Source of the DNA: Lachnobacterium bovis DSM 14045
Lineage (GTDB): Bacteria; Bacillota; Clostridia; Lachnospirales; Lachnospiraceae
Direction: 5' to 3'
Length of the DNA stretch: 63,203 nucleotides
Assembly (NCBI RefSeq): GCF_900107245.1
Contig: NZ_FNPG01000021.1
Coordinates: 1 to 63,203 of the forward strand
Shown: one piece after another, positions 17,594-26,348 of the stretch
Numbering within the stretch: the stretch's first letter is position 1
Layout: every line of letters starts with the position of its first letter
The notes under the pieces: generated by a model
Databases searched by the model: none
Seen by the model: the letters and a program-made list of their open reading frames with translations, nothing else
What the model was told of the DNA's origin: nothing
Program-made: the position numbers and the translations under genes

Positions 17594-19190
17594 TTAAAAT
17601 TCCACCTTCATAGTCGTTTCTTCCAGCCTCTTTTACGTTATACAACATTTCATCCGCAATTGCAAGATAATCTTTTAAACCATCATCTTTTCTTGGAATT
17701 CCACAACATATTCCTTGTGAGACTGTCACTTTTGTATCACATTTAGAATATTCATGTTTTATTTTTGAATGTCTTATGGATTCATGGAGCAGCCTTTCAT
17801 GTTTTATCGCTTGTTCCAACGAAATGTTTTCGTAAATAATCACAAATTCATCTCCACCATATCTTGCGCAAAAACCACCCTTTCTTGCTACAACTTCCTT
17901 TATATTCTCGGCAATCATTTGCAAACATTTATCTCCCTCTTGATGGCCATAATTGTCATTATATTCTTTAAAATAATCAATATCTAGGATTTCTACCGCT
18001 ATGCTTTTTTGGTTTTTATACGCTTTTTTTATAGACTTATTAGCATACTCTACAAGAGCATATCTATTTGGCATTTGTGTCAACTGATCTAACTCTGATT
18101 TTTGCTGTAATCTTTCATTTTCTCTCTCTATTTGTATTCTTCGTTTTTCTTCTTTTTCAAGGTTAATTCTAATTGTAAGCATATTACTTGCCATAAGAAT
18201 ATTCTCTTGCTCCATCAACTCCGAATATTCATAATATAATCCTGTAGCCTGCAGAAACTCAGCATTTTTTTTATGTATTCTATAATATTTTATTTTTATT
18301 GACATCAATCTCATCTGAAAATATATCATTCTGACGTTTTTCAAAATTGGTTCAACAACATTTATAACTGCCCAAAAATCTTCATCTAAATCTGTTTCAA
18401 GCAACATATTGCAATACTCATCTATATCATCAAAGCAATCTATTATCCCCATGTGATTCGGCATACTTTCTGTCACTATTTTTACGCACTCGTTCCTTGA
18501 TTTATAATCTTTTATTTTATGGTAAAAAATTGCTTCTATCATAAGTAGAGAAATTTTATCTATATTTTCTGCATCATTCCAGTAGTTTTTTACAACAAAT
18601 TCAATTATATTTTGTGTTTTTTCATATTCTTGTTTCTGGATATATGTTTTGATTAAATTTGAATAAATGCACATCATTACAGTATCATAGTATGGCTTTT
18701 CTACTTTATCTTCAAAAAAAGACAATGCTTTATGCAACATTTCGCTTGCTTGCTCATATTTCCCCACTGAAAAATACAATGTCCCTATATTCATCTCTAT
18801 AATACTTTTTATTTCATATAATTCACTAGAATCGCAATATTTAAGACCACTTAGATAATAATCCATAGCTATAGGGGCATTTCCACCATTAGCTGTAAAA
18901 ATGCCCATTCTATTATAACTCTTTGCAATCAATTTATTTTTTCCCATCTCAACAAGAAACGTCAACGCCCTACTGGCATCTTCAAAAAACTTATCAGAAT
19001 CATTCAACCAATAATAAACTTCACTTCTAAAATAATAACCTAATCCATATGCAGAAAAATCATTATTTATACGGGCATATTCTAACAGTTTACCACAGTA
19101 TTCTAACGTTATTTTAGCGTCCGTGCTCCTGTTTTTTATAATTTGATCTACAATTTTTCTTATATTCCCATTACAACCCCTATTTTTCAT
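17574..19190 (-). CDS. Diguanylate cyclase with TPR-like N-terminal region
   Basis: A 538-residue soluble protein. Residues ~10-330 are helical repeats of TPR character (pairs such as AIAMDYYLSGLKYC, ASEMLHKALSFFED), then a coiled coil (~345-370, Glu/Arg-rich), then a GGDEF domain (~375-530) with the intact catalytic motif RYGGDEFVIIYE. It should make c-di-GMP from GTP. No RxxD inhibitory site is evident just before the motif. There is no membrane helix; the TPR part probably senses protein partners. Good Shine-Dalgarno (GGAGTG). Confidence 0.92.
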   Translation of the reverse strand: MKNRGCNGNIRKIVDQIIKNRSTDAKITLEYCGKLLEYARINNDFSAYGLGYYFRSEVYYWLNDSDKFFEDASRALTFLVEMGKNKLIAKSYNRMGIFTANGGNAPIAMDYYLSGLKYCDSSELYEIKSIIEMNIGTLYFSVGKYEQASEMLHKALSFFEDKVEKPYYDTVMMCIYSNLIKTYIQKQEYEKTQNIIEFVVKNYWNDAENIDKISLLMIEAIFYHKIKDYKSRNECVKIVTESMPNHMGIIDCFDDIDEYCNMLLETDLDEDFWAVINVVEPILKNVRMIYFQMRLMSIKIKYYRIHKKNAEFLQATGLYYEYSELMEQENILMASNMLTIRINLEKEEKRRIQIERENERLQQKSELDQLTQMPNRYALVEYANKSIKKAYKNQKSIAVEILDIDYFKEYNDNYGHQEGDKCLQMIAENIKEVVARKGGFCARYGGDEFVIIYENISLEQAIKHERLLHESIRHSKIKHEYSKCDTKVTVSQGICCGIPRKDDGLKDYLAIADEMLYNVKEAGRNDYEGGILSEKIRR

Positions 19191-19239
19191 TTTTTCACTC
19201 CCATCTTGCTATATAGCAAACTTTGACGTGTAAAAAAAC

Positions 19240-19767
19240 TTAAAATCCTAGCATTTCAAATTTATTAGATACTAGTATCATATCTACAATTTGCGGATTT
19301 TTGATAATGATCATACTCATAACGCCTATTGCAATCACTCTTACAACGCAACCTATAATTGAAATTATTTCAGCATATGACAATTTTTCTCTAAATGCGG
19401 ATGCTCTATATACTAAATATAAATCTCTTAACATAAACAACATAACAATATGTAGCAAAACCCTATAGCCCGCTTTTTTTATTTGATATATATCATATAT
19501 AATTACTAAAAATATCAATACATTTACAATCAATAAAAAATTCGACCAAATAGAATATGCTGTTGTATACATTAAATCGCTACATTTTTCTCTTCTACTA
19601 ACTTGTATCGTTAATTCTATGCTTTCTCTAAACGGTATGCAGCTAATTAATGTAATTATTGCTTGAAAAGGCAATAAAACAGCTAATAAAGTTCTAGTAT
19701 AGTCTTTTACTTTTTTTCTATTTCCTCTTGGTTGTATTCGATAATGTAAATTATCATTATATTGCAT
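19240..19767 (-). CDS. Integral membrane protein of unknown function
   Basis: A 175-residue protein with a basic N-terminus and about four to five hydrophobic helices (~27-45, 70-90, 96-112, 128-150, 152-168). I do not recognise the family. It starts six bases after rsmA with the Shine-Dalgarno AGAGGG inside the rsmA end, so it is translationally linked to rsmA, and it precedes the GGDEF gene by ~50 bp. The three may form one transcript. Confidence 0.7.
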   Translation of the reverse strand: MQYNDNLHYRIQPRGNRKKVKDYTRTLLAVLLPFQAIITLISCIPFRESIELTIQVSRREKCSDLMYTTAYSIWSNFLLIVNVLIFLVIIYDIYQIKKAGYRVLLHIVMLFMLRDLYLVYRASAFREKLSYAEIISIIGCVVRVIAIGVMSMIIIKNPQIVDMILVSNKFEMLGF

Positions 19768-19772
19768 ATCCT

Positions 19773-20648
19773 TTAACCCTCTTTTAATTTTTTATTTATA
19801 ATGTTACTTAGCTGTGCGAACTGTTCTAGCGATAGCTTTTCTCCCCTAATATTGGCTTCTACTCCAAGTTCTTCAATGCTCTCTTGTATCTGTTCTTTTG
19901 ATAACGGTATTCCACCATAATTTTTTAGCCCATTTGCAAGTGTTTTTCTTCGTTGATTAAATGATGCTCTTATAACTTTAAATAGCATTTTTTCATTATC
20001 CACTTCTACCGGTGGATTGTTATGACATGTCAATTTAATAACTGCACTTCCGACTTTAGGCTGTGGCATAAAGCAACTTGGTGGTACATTCAATACTATT
20101 TTGGGATTTGAATAGTACTGAACCGCTAACGAAAGTGCTCCATACTCTTTGCTTCCAGGACCAGTCTGCATTCTATCTGCAACTTCTTTTTGAACCATAA
20201 TTGTAATGCTTTCAACCGGTACATGACTTTCGAATAAGCCCATAATGATTGGTGTAGTAATGTAATATGGCAAATTAGCCACAACCTTAATTGGGCGTCC
20301 ATTATTTTTTTCTTCTGCAATTTTATTAATATCAACTTTTAAAATATCTTGGTTAATAACCTCAACATTATCATATTCCTTTAATGTATCCTTTAGAATC
20401 GGAATTAGATTCGTATCAATTTCAACTGCTAAAACTTCTCTTGCATTTTCACATAAATACTGTGTCATTGTTCCTATTCCCGGACCTATTTCTACAACAA
20501 AATCATCTTTTGTAATCTCTGATGCTTCAATAATATCCTCTAAAACACCTGTATTTATTAAAAAGTTTTGTCCAAATTTCTTTTGAAAATTAAAATTATA
20601 TTTTTGTAATACTTCAATTGTATTCTTTGGATTTCCGAGTGTTGCCAT
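19773..20648 (-). CDS. rsmA: 16S rRNA dimethyladenosine transferase RsmA (KsgA)
   Basis: Dimethylates two adjacent adenosines near the 3' end of 16S rRNA during small-subunit maturation. The 291-residue protein has the FGQNFL entry motif, the SAM-binding VVEIGPGIGTMTQYL (~47-61), the catalytic NLPYYITTPI and the C-terminal FNQRRKTLANGL helix. Length matches the family. Preceded by a strong AGGAGG. Confidence 0.97.
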   Translation of the reverse strand: MATLGNPKNTIEVLQKYNFNFQKKFGQNFLINTGVLEDIIEASEITKDDFVVEIGPGIGTMTQYLCENAREVLAVEIDTNLIPILKDTLKEYDNVEVINQDILKVDINKIAEEKNNGRPIKVVANLPYYITTPIIMGLFESHVPVESITIMVQKEVADRMQTGPGSKEYGALSLAVQYYSNPKIVLNVPPSCFMPQPKVGSAVIKLTCHNNPPVEVDNEKMLFKVIRASFNQRRKTLANGLKNYGGIPLSKEQIQESIEELGVEANIRGEKLSLEQFAQLSNIINKKLKEG

Positions 20649-20703
20649 TAAAATCCTCCTACTCGTATTTTTCTATTTTTATCACTTAGTATATTATATC
20701 ATA

Positions 20704-20745
20704 TGCAAAGCACACGGCAACAACTTAAATTATCACCGTGTGCCT
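20704..20745. terminator. Stem-loop between the rhomboid and rsmA genes
   Basis: AAGCACACGG pairs with CCGTGTGCCTT around a ~15-base loop, with a T-rich stretch only on the plus side. On the minus strand, where the genes read, the T run is poor, so it is at best a weak terminator of the rhomboid gene. Confidence 0.45.
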
Positions 20746-20866
20746 TGATATTTTATTTATGTTATCCACTAAACATTATCTTTATTCTCTAAAGAATAAA
20801 CAATAAATTCTACCTTTTATAAAACATATAATATATATTGAATTCTTTCTTAGCTGTAAAAGTGCT

Positions 20867-21448
20867 CTAATTATGTGCTTTTTGTAAAATAAAACCTGAT
20901 ACAGCACCAACAGCTCCACCGATTATATGACTTAAATTTGATACATTACTTTTAACAAAAAGTCCGTCAAAAATTTGACCGCCAATATAGAAAATAACTA
21001 CTAATATTAATGTTATAGGAATGTATCCACTTTTAAGATTTGTAAATGGTGATAGTAAAATAAATGCAAATACTACTCCGCTAGCCCCTAATAATGATCG
21101 ATAAGGGAAAAACATATAATTTACTAAACCTGTCATAAAAGCTGTCACTAATATTATCATTAAGATGTTTTTTGATCCATATTTTTCTTCTAATAATGGT
21201 CCAACAACGAGCAGCAACGTTATATTTCCTATCAAATGACTGCGAGACGCATGACCTAATACATGTGTAAAAAATCTAAGATACGTAAGTGGATTTGCTA
21301 GCGATGATCTATACACAGAAAAAAATGTATGATTGAATTTATACCCAAAAATCTGGCTTAAAATATATGACGCAAAACACAACAACGTAAACGTCACAAT
21401 CACTGGTGAATTATTTGATATCTTGAACTTTTCAAAAATTTTATTCAT
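20867..21448 (-). CDS. Rhomboid-family intramembrane serine protease
   Basis: A 193-residue, six-helix membrane protein. The catalytic serine is in the GASG motif (Ser123) at the start of TM4 and the catalytic histidine in LSHIIGG (His174) of TM6. The conserved HASRSHLIGN loop (Asn75) supplies the oxyanion hole. Rhomboids cut single-pass membrane proteins; the substrate here is unknown. It starts two bases after the stop of the gene at 21451-21954, so they form an operon. Confidence 0.9.
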   Translation of the reverse strand: MNKIFEKFKISNNSPVIVTFTLLCFASYILSQIFGYKFNHTFFSVYRSSLANPLTYLRFFTHVLGHASRSHLIGNITLLLVVGPLLEEKYGSKNILMIILVTAFMTGLVNYMFFPYRSLLGASGVVFAFILLSPFTNLKSGYIPITLILVVIFYIGGQIFDGLFVKSNVSNLSHIIGGAVGAVSGFILQKAHN

Positions 21449-21450
21449 CC

Positions 21451-21954
21451 TTACTCTCCTAATCTTTCTATAATCCTTTTGATTCTTTCATCCTCTTTAT
21501 AATACACTATTTTTAAAGGCCAAGGGAGTCCTAAAATAAAATCTCTATCTTTTTCATTTAATTTATCTAATTTTTTCAAAAATTTATCTTTATCTTTGTA
21601 CATCTGTATTCCAAAATTTATTGGAATATAACTATCTTTGTCAATTATTACCTCATTTTCTATTTCAACTCGTTTTAAATATGTCTTTCCATACTTTCCA
21701 TACTCTTTAACATATTTATATTTTTTCGGAGGAGTTTCCATTTTGGGATCCTCTAATAATACTATTTTTTCGGAAACTAAACATTCCCACGAAATCTCAC
21801 TAATAATATTTTCTGGCGTTGGAAAATCAAGTTGCTTTTTTATATCTTTAGTGCTTAATCCCTTCTTTGTCAGTGCTCTTATTGCGCCCGCACTAGCCAT
21901 ATCAAACATAAAATTTTGCAACGCCTTGTTAAAATAACTGTCTTCTTTTTTCAT
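21451..21954 (-). CDS. Conserved hypothetical protein upstream of the rhomboid gene
   Basis: About 167 residues, soluble and highly charged (Lys/Glu-rich). I do not recognise the family. The N-terminal part ALTKKGLSTKDIKKQLDFPTP looks like a helix-turn-helix-like segment. The start is uncertain: ATG at 21952-21954 or the in-frame TTG two codons earlier, neither with a strong Shine-Dalgarno. The two-base gap to the rhomboid gene suggests coupled translation. Confidence 0.6.
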   Translation of the reverse strand: MKKEDSYFNKALQNFMFDMASAGAIRALTKKGLSTKDIKKQLDFPTPENIISEISWECLVSEKIVLLEDPKMETPPKKYKYVKEYGKYGKTYLKRVEIENEVIIDKDSYIPINFGIQMYKDKDKFLKKLDKLNEKDRDFILGLPWPLKIVYYKEDERIKRIIERLGE

Positions 21955-22047
21955 ATTCAACTTTTCTTTTTCATAATTTTAGGTTATTTGTACTGTTCTT
22001 TTATTTTCCTGTTATCTTACTATTATTATTTCGTCATATTTAACATA

Positions 22048-22428
22048 TTATCTTTTAATTTTACTTATTAAACCAAAAAATCCTTTACGTAAAACATCAA
22101 AAAATGATAACGATTTTACAAGTTTTTTCTCTGGTATATAACTTCTAACTGCTCTTAACAATTCCTTATTGTTTTTAGCAGAAAAACTGTAATATTTATC
22201 GGAATCCTTGATAAAAATACTAAAACGTGCAATCCACTTATTTGCATATACTGATGCCGCTATATAGTCAACATATTCCCATGGAATCTGGATATAATCA
22301 TTTTTATTTCTTTCGCTATAAAACTCAAATGCCTTATCGCCAATCAATATTTGTCCTGTTTTTGTTAACCCAATAAAAGCTGTTCCATACATTGTTAAAT
22401 CAACTTTTGTATTTTTTGAACTTATCAT
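22048..22428 (-). CDS. manO: DUF956/ManO family protein of the mannose PTS operon
   Basis: A 126-residue protein of the DUF956 family, regularly found next to mannose-family PTS operons. The family features seen are TMYGTAFIGLTKTGQILIGDKAFEFY at the start, then IQIPWEYVDYIAASVYANKWIARFSI and the basic C-terminus. ManO proteins are thought to modulate PTS activity or expression. A perfect hairpin separates it from the IID gene, so its expression may be lower than that of the permease. Confidence 0.88.
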   Translation of the reverse strand: MISSKNTKVDLTMYGTAFIGLTKTGQILIGDKAFEFYSERNKNDYIQIPWEYVDYIAASVYANKWIARFSIFIKDSDKYYSFSAKNNKELLRAVRSYIPEKKLVKSLSFFDVLRKGFFGLISKIKR

Positions 22429-22456
22429 AAATTATCTTCCTTTTTCTTTATAAGCC

Positions 22457-22486
22457 TAATACCCCACCTTTTAAAGTGGGGTATTA
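22457..22486 (-). terminator. Perfect hairpin between the IID and manO genes
   Basis: An 11-bp perfect inverted repeat, TAATACCCCAC and GTGGGGTATTA around an 8-base loop, with no T run on the minus strand. It is better placed to stabilise the upstream PTS mRNA 3' end or to attenuate manO than to act as a full terminator. Confidence 0.55.
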
Positions 22487-22522
22487 AACTGTTACTTTAT
22501 ATTGTATTTGCTACTAATCTAA

Positions 22523-23455
22523 TTAGAATACTCCGAAGTATTTACCAACTACACCAACAACGAATAATAAGATGATGATTGCAATTGGAGAAACATTCTT
22601 CTTTAATAATTTACAGCAGATTAATGTTAAGATTAATGCTGCAAATCCTGGGATTAACTGGTCTAAGTTATCCTGTAATGTTGTAACTTTGTATTTTTCA
22701 AGGCCTGTTCCACCTAATGAATTATACTGTTTAAATGCTTCGTGTAATACCTTTCCAGTTCCACCTTTTGTCTTAGCAACTGCAGCCCAATTGATAAATG
22801 CTCCTTTTTGTTGTTCAACACTAGAAACATTAAGTGCAAACTTAATACTTACCCATCTGTCTACAAGCGCACCAACAACGAACATACCTAAGATTGAAGC
22901 ACCCTGTGTGATTTTTCCTAATAAACCGCCAGATAAATCTTTTGTAATCTCTGTACCTACTTTGTAACCAAAGTATGTTGTATAGAATAAGAAAGCAAAT
23001 CTGATTACATTCCATAAAACAAAGAATAGAATTGGTCCTAAAAGGCTGCCATCCATTGCAAATGAAGCACCTAAAGCTCCAATAATTGGTCTAAGAGTAA
23101 ACCAGAATACTGGATCACCTACACCAGCTAAAGGTCCCATCATACCAACTTTTACACCTTGGATTGTTTCATCTGTAACATCTGCACCATTAGCTCTGTC
23201 TTCTTCAAGAGCTAATGTAACACCCATAATTGGTGCTGATACATATGGATGTGTGTTATAGAATTCCATATGTCTTTTTAAAGCAGCTGCTCTGTCTTCT
23301 TTGCTTGTATATAATTTTTTAATAGCTGGTATTATTGAATAACACCATCCACCATTTTGCATACGCTCATAGTTCCATGATCCCTGAAGGAACTGATGAC
23401 GCCATGTTACTGCAAAAATGTCATCATTTGATAATTTTTTCTTTTTTTCCATCAT
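22523..23455 (-). CDS. manZ: PTS mannose/fructose/sorbose family IID component
   Basis: A 310-residue membrane subunit of a mannose-family PTS. It has the family opening (ITWR-like AVTWRHQFLQGSWNYERMQNGGW), the long cytoplasmic part with the motif YNTHPYVSAPIMGVTLALEE and GPLAGVGDPVFW, and hydrophobic helices at the C-terminus. With IIC it forms the sugar channel. Good GGAGGG Shine-Dalgarno; 17 bases after the IIC stop. Confidence 0.95.
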   Translation of the reverse strand: MMEKKKKLSNDDIFAVTWRHQFLQGSWNYERMQNGGWCYSIIPAIKKLYTSKEDRAAALKRHMEFYNTHPYVSAPIMGVTLALEEDRANGADVTDETIQGVKVGMMGPLAGVGDPVFWFTLRPIIGALGASFAMDGSLLGPILFFVLWNVIRFAFLFYTTYFGYKVGTEITKDLSGGLLGKITQGASILGMFVVGALVDRWVSIKFALNVSSVEQQKGAFINWAAVAKTKGGTGKVLHEAFKQYNSLGGTGLEKYKVTTLQDNLDQLIPGFAALILTLICCKLLKKNVSPIAIIILLFVVGVVGKYFGVF

Positions 23456-23472
23456 AGCTTTTGTCCCTCCAA

Positions 23473-24294
23473 TTATTTGTAATCGTTTAATATATCTCCA
23501 AGTGGATCACCTGAACCACTTCCACCATTTCCTCCGTTTGACTTAGCTGCATCTTTAAGTCCAAGATAAATTAAAGCAAGTGCAACACCAATAGCACCAA
23601 GTGCAATAAGTGTTAACTGACTAACAGCTGCTAAACAGAAGCCAATTGCGAAGAATGGCCAAACTTCTTTTGTTGCAATCATGTTAATTACCATTGCATA
23701 ACCAACTGCTGCAACCATTCCACCGCCGACTGCCATACCATCTGAAACGAATGCTGGCATTGACTGCAATACATTTTGAACAGTTTTAGCTGGAATAGCA
23801 CAAAGAGCTAATGCTGGAACCATGATACGAACACCTTGCATTAAAATAGCAACCCACTGTATAACTTCAATTCCTCTATAATCTCCTCTTTCTGCTGCAG
23901 CATCCTGCGCATGAATAAGTGGAATAGCAAGTGTACGACAAATCATTGTTAAGAATAAACCTGCTACTGAAAGTGGTACTGCAGCTGCGATAGCTGAATC
24001 GATAGCAGCTTTTTGTGAAACATCTCCACCATTTAAAGCTAATACCATTAAAATAGATGATGCTACTGATGCTAACGCTGCATCTGGAGCAACTGCTGCT
24101 CCGATATTAGCCCATCCAAGAGCCATCATCTGTAATGTTCCTCCAAGAATAATACCGGCAACTAAATGGCCGCTTACTAATCCGATTAATGTACACGCTA
24201 CTAATGGCTGATGAAACTGAAATTCATCAAGAATTCCACCCATACCTGCAAGTAGCGCTACTAAAGCAATTAAAATAACTGTTACTGCTGACAT
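23473..24294 (-). CDS. manY: PTS mannose/fructose/sorbose family IIC component
   Basis: A 273-residue polytopic membrane protein typical of IIC-Man: QFHQPLVACTLIGLVSGHLVAGIILGGTLQMMALGW near the N-terminus and repeated long hydrophobic helices. The C-terminal tail is Gly/Ser-rich (NGGNGGSGSGDPLGDI). It forms the translocation pore with IID. Located between the IIAB and IID genes with short spacers, in the usual order. Confidence 0.95.
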   Translation of the reverse strand: MSAVTVILIALVALLAGMGGILDEFQFHQPLVACTLIGLVSGHLVAGIILGGTLQMMALGWANIGAAVAPDAALASVASSILMVLALNGGDVSQKAAIDSAIAAAVPLSVAGLFLTMICRTLAIPLIHAQDAAAERGDYRGIEVIQWVAILMQGVRIMVPALALCAIPAKTVQNVLQSMPAFVSDGMAVGGGMVAAVGYAMVINMIATKEVWPFFAIGFCLAAVSQLTLIALGAIGVALALIYLGLKDAAKSNGGNGGSGSGDPLGDILNDYK

Positions 24295-24306
24295 AATATT
24301 TCCTCC

Positions 24307-25296
24307 TTATTTAGCTAATTCCTGCTTAGCTTTCTTAAGCATATCCTTAATACTTGCTGGTGAATCACCTGGAACTTTTCTTACATCGAATTCAACTCCA
24401 AGACTGATTAACTCTTCAATTGTTTCGATATCTTTTTGATCCATAGCTACTGCTTTTGAAACAACAGCCTTTCCAGGTGTATGAGCCATTGATCCAAGAT
24501 TGAGTTTCTTAATGGAAACTCCACCCTTGATTGCTCTAAGTGCATCCTGTGGTGTTTCGAACAAGATTAGTGCTTTAGTGTTTCCAAATCTTGTATCCTT
24601 ATCGACTTGAATCATCTTATCGATTGGCACTACATGAGCTTTAACCCCTGGAGGTGCAGCCTGCTCTATCATTTGTTTACGTAAATCATCATGAGCTACG
24701 TTATCAGATACTGCAATAATTCTGTTTGGTTGAACAGTCTTTGTCCATGCTGTAGCAACCTGTCCATGTAATAGTCTAGTATCAATTCTAGCTAAAACAT
24801 ATTTGATTTTACCATCACCTATAACTGTTCCTTCTGGAATAGCTCCCTGTGGTGCTGCAGCTACTGGTGCTGCTGCTGGTGCTTTAGCTTTTGGTGCTAA
24901 AGTCTCTGGTTTTACTTTCACTCCATCGATAGCTGTGTCAATTACAATAGTTGCAATCTCCTGTGCTGATTCTGAAGTAAATCTTGATCCACATGCTTCA
25001 ATAAGCATTGGTAAATTTAGGCCACTTACGATAGCCCATGTGTCCTCATGACCTGCAATCAAGCCGTTTGCCTGATTGAAAGGAGTTCCGCCCCAAAGGT
25101 CAACAAGAAATAAAACTTGTGAAGGATCGTCGAATGAAGCAATTGCTTCTTCCATCTGTCTACGAATATCTTCCGGTCCATCACTTGGCATTAAAGTACA
25201 AGCTTTAATGTTTTCCTGTTCGCCAACAATCATTTGACATGACTGGAGAATTCCAGCTGCAAAACTTCCGTGGCTAGCAACAATGATTCCTACCAT
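24307..25296 (-). CDS. manX: PTS mannose family IIAB component
   Basis: A 329-residue cytoplasmic phosphotransfer protein. IIA domain (~1-135) has its phosphorylated histidine in IIVASHGSFAAG (His9); an Ala/Pro linker (~145-163) follows; IIB domain (~170-329) carries its histidine in ARIDTRLLHGQVATAW. It relays phosphate from HPr to the sugar. It is the first gene of the operon IIAB-IIC-IID-DUF956. The sugar is likely mannose, glucose or a related hexose; specificity cannot be read from sequence. Confidence 0.96.
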   Translation of the reverse strand: MVGIIVASHGSFAAGILQSCQMIVGEQENIKACTLMPSDGPEDIRRQMEEAIASFDDPSQVLFLVDLWGGTPFNQANGLIAGHEDTWAIVSGLNLPMLIEACGSRFTSESAQEIATIVIDTAIDGVKVKPETLAPKAKAPAAAPVAAAPQGAIPEGTVIGDGKIKYVLARIDTRLLHGQVATAWTKTVQPNRIIAVSDNVAHDDLRKQMIEQAAPPGVKAHVVPIDKMIQVDKDTRFGNTKALILFETPQDALRAIKGGVSIKKLNLGSMAHTPGKAVVSKAVAMDQKDIETIEELISLGVEFDVRKVPGDSPASIKDMLKKAKQELAK

Positions 25297-25388
25297 TCTT
25301 CTTACTCCCTTTCTTTAGGATTTTGTAATACAATGCACATAAAACTTTGCTGTATATGATTAATCAATTTATTAATCCGTTTGCACAT

Positions 25389-25432
25389 AAATCATATTCA
25401 AATTCAAACACGCAATCGATTGAATATGATTT
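25389..25432 (-). promoter_or_regulatory. 13-bp perfect inverted repeat in the PTS operon leader
   Basis: AAATCATATTCAA (25389-25401) and TTGAATATGATTT (25420-25432) are perfectly complementary around an 18-base loop. It lies between the likely PTS promoter and manX, so it could be an operator or an RNA hairpin. It lacks a T run and does not match a RAT element. Confidence 0.55.
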
Positions 25433-25460
25433 TTTACAGCGCCTCTCGCATCTGCAAGTT

Positions 25461-25497
25461 ATGATAAAGCACTTTTCAAAAAAAATCAAGCACTTTT
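25461..25497 (-). promoter_or_regulatory. Promoter of the mannose PTS operon with repeated AAAAGTGCTT
   Basis: TTGATT (25484-25489), a 17-bp spacer and TATCAT (25461-25466). The decamer AAAAGTGCTT occurs twice, 21 bp apart (two helical turns), once in the spacer and once overlapping and upstream of the -35 box, suggesting binding of a regulator. Transcription would start near 25453, leaving a ~155-nt leader. Confidence 0.55.
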
Positions 25498-25657
25498 AAC
25501 AATTTTTTTTATTTTTTTCTTTTGCCTTTAGTCATTTTAACTTATATATATTATATACTCATTTAAGTTCTCCAAAAGCAATGCACAAACTGCCTAATTC
25601 AAAAAATAAAGGGCGAAATATTTTCGCAATTATTTTTTTTTGATATTAAAAATATTA

Positions 25658-25687
25658 TTGACAATAATCTTCTTTACATGATATAAT
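25658..25687 (+). promoter_or_regulatory. Strong plus-strand promoter of the RAT leader
   Basis: Perfect TTGACA (25658-25663), 18-bp spacer, perfect TATAAT (25682-25687). The start would be near 25694, a few bases before the antiterminator. Confidence 0.88.
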
Positions 25688-25700
25688 TTTTTCAGAAATA

Positions 25701-25734
25701 AGCGTGTTACTTGTTTGATTACAAGGCATTAGCT
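25701..25734 (+). promoter_or_regulatory. RAT element: BglG/LicT/SacY-type ribonucleic antiterminator
   Basis: The RNA folds exactly like a ribonucleic antiterminator: outer stem AGC/GCT, internal loop GTGTTA/GCATTA, inner stem CTTGT/ACAAG, hexaloop TTGATT. The GTGTTACT...GGCATTAGC sequence is close to known RATs (e.g. TGTTACTG...CAGGCA). Its 3' half is also the 5' arm of the terminator at 25724-25806, so the two folds exclude each other. Confidence 0.85.
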
Positions 25735-25806
25735 ATCATAAACATTTTTTTAGTAGATTTATTTTATTAAATCTATTCTTGTTTATGTTAGCTAATGCCT
25801 TTTTTA
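25724..25806 (+). terminator. Regulated leader terminator overlapping the RAT
   Basis: AGGCATTAGCTATCATAAACA (25724-25744) pairs with 25780-25800 over 20 bp with one mismatch; an extra hairpin (TAGATTTA/TAAATCTA) sits in the loop. It is followed by TTTTTTATTTTATTTTT. Without antiterminator protein the transcript should stop here. Confidence 0.9.
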
Positions 25807-25832
25807 TTTTATTTTTGCAAAGGAGGATTACA

Positions 25833-26348
25833 ATGAAAAACATATATAGCAAAAACGCTAACCAAAAAACTTTATATGTTCTATACAGTTACGTTGTTCT
25901 TTTCATGTTGCTTTTAATTGTTTTCAATTTCTGCAACAGCCCCGAACTAGTTAACTTAGTTTTCGCAGTTAGCACTATTGTTGCTATAGATGTTTGTGTT
26001 GTTTTCAAACTTTCTAAATCTTTTAGTAACAGATTATCTTCTGCTACTCGTCTATTCAAAAGGGTGAACTATGCTTTTTTTAAAAAAGATTTAGATGTTT
26101 TATTTTCATTTCTTTGCAAAAACAAACGAAATGGTGTTTACTTAGATCTATCGCTCAAAAAAAATACTAGGTCAAGTAAGACTAATGATATAAATTATAG
26201 CCTGAACAAATGGCCAAATTTATATCTAAGGCATTTTAATTTTAGCTTTTTAAGTGCTGAAGTTATCCAAAAATCACTTTCATGTTACACATGGGCAAGA
26301 TATTATGCCAAAACTTACAAACTCCCTAGACCTTTGCTGCAAATATAG
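25833..26348 (+). CDS. Unknown two-helix membrane protein under RAT control
   Basis: A 171-residue basic protein with two membrane helices (~15-35 and ~42-62) and a ~110-residue Lys/Arg/Asn-rich cytoplasmic tail. I do not recognise any family. The start ATG is set by a perfect AAAGGAGGA Shine-Dalgarno; it is the first gene after the RAT-terminator leader. RATs normally precede PTS or glycosidase genes, so this gene's role is open. It could regulate or accompany the divergent mannose PTS, or be a replacement for a lost sugar gene. Confidence 0.65.
   Translation: MKNIYSKNANQKTLYVLYSYVVLFMLLLIVFNFCNSPELVNLVFAVSTIVAIDVCVVFKLSKSFSNRLSSATRLFKRVNYAFFKKDLDVLFSFLCKNKRNGVYLDLSLKKNTRSSKTNDINYSLNKWPNLYLRHFNFSFLSAEVIQKSLSCYTWARYYAKTYKLPRPLLQI

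Noticed and set aside
25297-25620. Sigma-54 promoter or cre box before the mannose PTS operon
   Set aside because: No TGGCAC-N5-TTGCA element and no cre consensus could be found; a normal vegetative promoter is present.
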